A stretch of 64,000 nt of DNA from Acidovorax sp. NCPPB 3576. Lineage in GTDB: Bacteria; Pseudomonadota; Gammaproteobacteria; Burkholderiales; Burkholderiaceae_C. The notes under the pieces were generated by a model. It did not search any database. It was given only the letters and a program-made list of their open reading frames with translations, and was not told where the DNA came from. Made by a program: the position numbers and the translations under genes. This document shows, in pieces, positions 61,425 to 64,000 of the stretch (positions within the stretch are counted from its first letter, which is position 1; every line of letters begins with the position of its first letter). Location: contig NZ_CP097267.1 of assembly GCF_028473605.1 (NCBI RefSeq), positions 748,501 through 812,500 on the forward strand, given 5' to 3'.

Positions 61425-63269
61425 TCAGCGCTTGGCGAACTCGATGATGGCCCGGTAGAAGCGGTCGGAGCCGTCCTTCGTGTTGTCCGGGCCCAGCTCC
61501 ATGCGGTTCACGCCGTTTTCGGCGCTGCCCTTGAATCGGTCGGGAATGACGGAAAAGTAGTACGGGCTGATGAACCGCGCGCCGCCGGTGTAGTGCGACT
61601 GCATGGCCGCCAGGTGGGCGCCGTCGCGCTTCCATTGCTGCGGGTTGAATTCGGGCACGCCGTAGTCGGCGATCTTGCGTTCGGCCAGGAACCCCCGCAC
61701 CCAGTCGCTGTCGGTGGCGCCGCCATACAGGTTGATGCCGTGCTTCCAGGGCAGCGAGCCGTGCAGGGTCTGGTCCGCCGCGAAAAGCTGCGGGTTCCAG
61801 GAGGAGTTCACGTTGGGCACGATCTGGTGGGAGTACAGCTTGTCGGCGGGCAACCCTTCGCTCGAGGCGATGCGGTAGAACTCGCCCAGCAGCCGGGCCA
61901 CCTGCTGCTCGCGGTAGCGGTTCCAGTCGCGCGCCAGCGGGTTGAACAGCACGCCCTGCCGGGGCTTGGGCAGGTCGAGCCATGAGCGCACGCCGGCCAG
62001 TTCGCTCGCGGCCTTCATGCCGAACACTTCCGGCGGGCGGCGGGTGGGCGGTGGCACGCGGCGGTCGCGCTGCATGACCGTGAACTCGGTCTGCGCCACC
62101 TCATAGCGCGCGCCGGCCACGCGCGCCACGATCTGCGCGATGTGCTTGCCGGGGCGCAGCGTGCGGAAGTCCACATCGGTGCGGAAACCGACGTTCGGGG
62201 TGGTGACCTCGTCCAGTGCGCGGTACACGTCCAGCCGGTTGTAGCCCCGAGCGACCGGGCCGATGTAGCGCGCGTCCAGGTACAGGTCGAGGCCGGTCAC
62301 GCGGTTTGCAGGGTCCCATAGCCAGCCCGAGAGCGGCAGGGTGCCATCGGCGAAGGCGTCGTAGTGTTCGCCCAGGCTGCTGGCCGGCTCGCGGCTCACG
62401 TCGTGCGACGGTGCCGGAACGGCATTGAACGCGGTATGGGCCGTTCCGGCCTGCCGGTTGAGCGCCGCGATGCTGCCGTACTGCTTGGCCAGGTAGGCCT
62501 GGAAACCGGCCACCGAGGCCGCGCTGTAGTCGGTCGTTCGGATGTTCTGGTATTCGCCCATGCCATGTTCGAAATCCGGGAACAAGTGGTGCAGTTCGCC
62601 CGCGAGCGTGATGGCAACGATGCGTTGCTGCTGCTCCTGGGGCAGAGCCTTGATGCGCTGGGCCACGTAGCGCAAGGCCTTGTAGCGGTATCGGTTGACC
62701 GGGATGGAGGCATCCGTCTCCAGCGTGTAGGGGGCGACGCGATAGCCGAAGTAGCCCAGCTCCAGCGGCTTGCCGCCGGGCAGCTGCATGAGGTTGCGCG
62801 GGTCTTTTTCCAGTTCGTTGGTCAGGGGGCCGGCGGAGTCGAAATGGTCGCCTGCGAGGTACAGCACGACGGGTCGCTTCACGTCGGCCACCAGCTGCAG
62901 GAATTCATCGACCCGCGCCGTATCGATCTCCCAGCCCTGAGGGGTCTTGCGATACAGCGCGAGCAGCTGCAGCGTGGATGTGAAGCCGATCTGCACCTGT
63001 CCGCGCGGGCCGCCGGGCTCCAGCGTGTCGAGCAGGCGGTTGATTGCAGCGGCGCCGGTGCGCTTGCGCTCGCGGCACAGATCGATGGCGGCTTCGTAGG
63101 TCTTGACGCGCGGGTCGTTGGCGGCCTCGTCGCACACCATCGTTCCGACGATGGTCGGGGCGACGATGAACGGCGCGCGCGCCGGACGGGGGGCGGTGTC
63201 CGCGTGCGCAGCGGCTCCCAGCAGGGACAGTGCCGCCGCCAGAATCCGGTGAGCGTTGAAAAAGCGCAT
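61425..63269 (-). CDS. Secreted glycosidase-like TIM-barrel protein (paralogue 2)
   Basis: A 614-residue exported protein (signal peptide ending AAHA), paralogous to the gene at 2434-4317. Shared blocks in the same order are ITLAGELHHLFPDF (E225), TTDYSAASVAGFQAYLAK, a GTLPLSGW beta-sandwich-like module (about 308-400), YGVPEFNP (E540) and DNTKDGSDRFYRAI at the C-terminus. The two halves of a (beta/alpha)8 barrel appear to be separated by the module. Resemblance to GH42-type FxxYLxxxYGSIxALN suggests a glycoside hydrolase, but I know of no characterised member. It lies between an HAD phosphatase gene and a large membrane protein gene. Confidence 0.75.
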   Translation of the reverse strand: MRFFNAHRILAAALSLLGAAAHADTAPRPARAPFIVAPTIVGTMVCDEAANDPRVKTYEAAIDLCRERKRTGAAAINRLLDTLEPGGPRGQVQIGFTSTLQLLALYRKTPQGWEIDTARVDEFLQLVADVKRPVVLYLAGDHFDSAGPLTNELEKDPRNLMQLPGGKPLELGYFGYRVAPYTLETDASIPVNRYRYKALRYVAQRIKALPQEQQQRIVAITLAGELHHLFPDFEHGMGEYQNIRTTDYSAASVAGFQAYLAKQYGSIAALNRQAGTAHTAFNAVPAPSHDVSREPASSLGEHYDAFADGTLPLSGWLWDPANRVTGLDLYLDARYIGPVARGYNRLDVYRALDEVTTPNVGFRTDVDFRTLRPGKHIAQIVARVAGARYEVAQTEFTVMQRDRRVPPPTRRPPEVFGMKAASELAGVRSWLDLPKPRQGVLFNPLARDWNRYREQQVARLLGEFYRIASSEGLPADKLYSHQIVPNVNSSWNPQLFAADQTLHGSLPWKHGINLYGGATDSDWVRGFLAERKIADYGVPEFNPQQWKRDGAHLAAMQSHYTGGARFISPYYFSVIPDRFKGSAENGVNRMELGPDNTKDGSDRFYRAIIEFAKR

Positions 63270-63361
63270 GGCAGAGAGTCCGTCAAGGAAAAGAACTGCA
63301 AGGCCACGTCCAGCCGTGCAGAAGGGCCCCGGTGGGGGCTGGGAAAAAGCGAAGCTTCAGC

Positions 63362-64000
63362 TCAAGGCGCGCTCAGCGCCTTTTCCCGGTAGAAACGTCC
63401 TTCGCTGGCCTCATACAAGCCCAGCTCGCCGAACTGCATGCGCGTGCCCGGCTTGCAGTGGAATTCCATCGTCAGGCGCCCTGGCGGGCCGGGCATCACC
63501 AGCGGCATCGTGCCCCAGGTGATTTCCTGCCCGGCTTTCAGGCCGTCCAGTCGCACCAGGCTGGCGCGCGCGGCGCCATCGGGCCGGGTGTAGCCCACCC
63601 ACAGGCGTTGGCACTGGCCTTGCAGGTGTTCCAGGGGCAGCCGGAGGATGGAAATGCCATCCATCTCGAAGGCCTTCGCACGCCATTCGATCAGGGCTTT
63701 TTCACCCTCCATCGAAACCTCGCCGGAGAAGGGGTCGCCAGTCCATCCGTGGGTCTGGATCGTATCGGGCTCGGCCGTCTGGATCAGCTTGGGGTGCCCC
63801 AGGCTGAGGTCGGGCATGAGCGGCGTGCTGTTGCGCAGGTGGTAGGCCCCCAGCGCCACGCCTGCCACGATGGTGGCCAGGGCACCGCTCAGGGCCACAC
63901 TGCGGCGCGGCTGGCGCCACAGCAGGGCCACGCCCTGCGCCGCCAGCAGCACGAACAGGATGTCGAGCGCGCTGATGCTGTAGCGCGGGTTGTACAGCAC
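63362..64000 (-). CDS. C-terminal part of a large membrane protein, probably a PMT/ArnT-like glycosyltransferase
   Basis: The frame enters from the right edge and ends at 63362, so only the last 212 residues are seen; the GTG at the edge is not a real start. The segment starts YNPRYSISALDILFVLLAAQ and contains two hydrophobic helices (about 10-27 and 38-55). A periplasmic beta-rich domain of about 150 residues follows, with GDPFSGEVSMEGEKALIEW and GTRMQFGELGLYEA. The YNPRY-type segment near a last helix cluster recalls dolichyl-phosphate-mannose-type transferases, but this is a weak match. It is 92 bp upstream of the glycosidase-like gene on the same strand. Confidence 0.5.
   Translation of the reverse strand: MLYNPRYSISALDILFVLLAAQGVALLWRQPRRSVALSGALATIVAGVALGAYHLRNSTPLMPDLSLGHPKLIQTAEPDTIQTHGWTGDPFSGEVSMEGEKALIEWRAKAFEMDGISILRLPLEHLQGQCQRLWVGYTRPDGAARASLVRLDGLKAGQEITWGTMPLVMPGPPGRLTMEFHCKPGTRMQFGELGLYEASEGRFYREKALSAP

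Noticed and set aside
1..64000. CRISPR arrays, tRNA, rRNA, prophage or IS elements
   Set aside because: No regularly spaced repeats, cloverleaf-like segments, rRNA stretches, integrases or transposases were found; the only repeats are the dispersed hairpin family and short dyads listed.

Overview
The window is GC-rich chromosomal DNA from a betaproteobacterium, most likely Acidovorax or a close relative in the Comamonadaceae. I infer this from the gene families, from the Bug-type tricarboxylate binding proteins, and from copies of a dispersed repeat (a GCTAT...ATAGC hairpin followed by CCCTAGT and TGCGCTGGAGCC) that I remember as typical of that family. I saw no rRNA, tRNA, CRISPR array, prophage or insertion sequence.

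Bases 1-31k mostly build the cell surface. The left edge holds the end of a dTDP-L-rhamnose operon (rfbD partial, rfbA, rfbC). It is followed on the minus strand by a secreted protein that looks like a TIM-barrel glycosidase. A complete type II secretion operon follows (gspE-F-G-H-I-J-K-L-M, a GspC-like gene and gspD), then a small lipoprotein, an abundant-looking exported surface protein with its own leader and strong terminator, and a parvulin-type prolyl isomerase. Next is an ABC-transporter-dependent polysaccharide export locus: wzm, wzt with a carbohydrate-binding tail, two SAM methyltransferases, a 1,296-residue protein joining methyltransferase, coiled coil, GT2 and GT4 modules, another GT2, and a WecA/WbpL-type initiating transferase. 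Together these read as one surface-assembly locus: rhamnose supply, lipid-linked glycan synthesis, capping and export beside the system that would secrete a surface protein.

Bases 29-33k hold argB, an OmpR/TctD-type response regulator with its sensor kinase, and slmA. Bases 33-45k are a fatty acid or acyl-CoA degradation cluster behind a TetR regulator: acyl-CoA dehydrogenase, a DUF2147 protein, a 3-hydroxyacyl-CoA dehydrogenase/enoyl-CoA hydratase fusion, thiolase, enoyl-CoA hydratase, and several thioesterases. A Bug binding protein and a bactofilin lie in its tail. Bases 45-50k carry an ATM1-type ABC exporter and a TRAP transporter (dctPMQ). Bases 50-56k carry a HypT-like LysR regulator and a glutamate/aspartate ABC importer with two tandem binding proteins. 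Bases 56-64k hold a CxxCxxCC protein, a membrane PQQ-dependent dehydrogenase, another Bug protein, a HAD-IIB phosphatase, a second copy of the glycosidase-like family, and the C-terminal end of a large membrane protein.

The points most worth following up are the fused methyltransferase/coiled-coil/glycosyltransferase protein, the S-layer-like protein next to the secretion operon, the pair of glycosidase-like proteins with an inserted beta-sandwich, and the dispersed repeat, which sits in frame inside three genes and supplies a start codon or a stop codon to two others.
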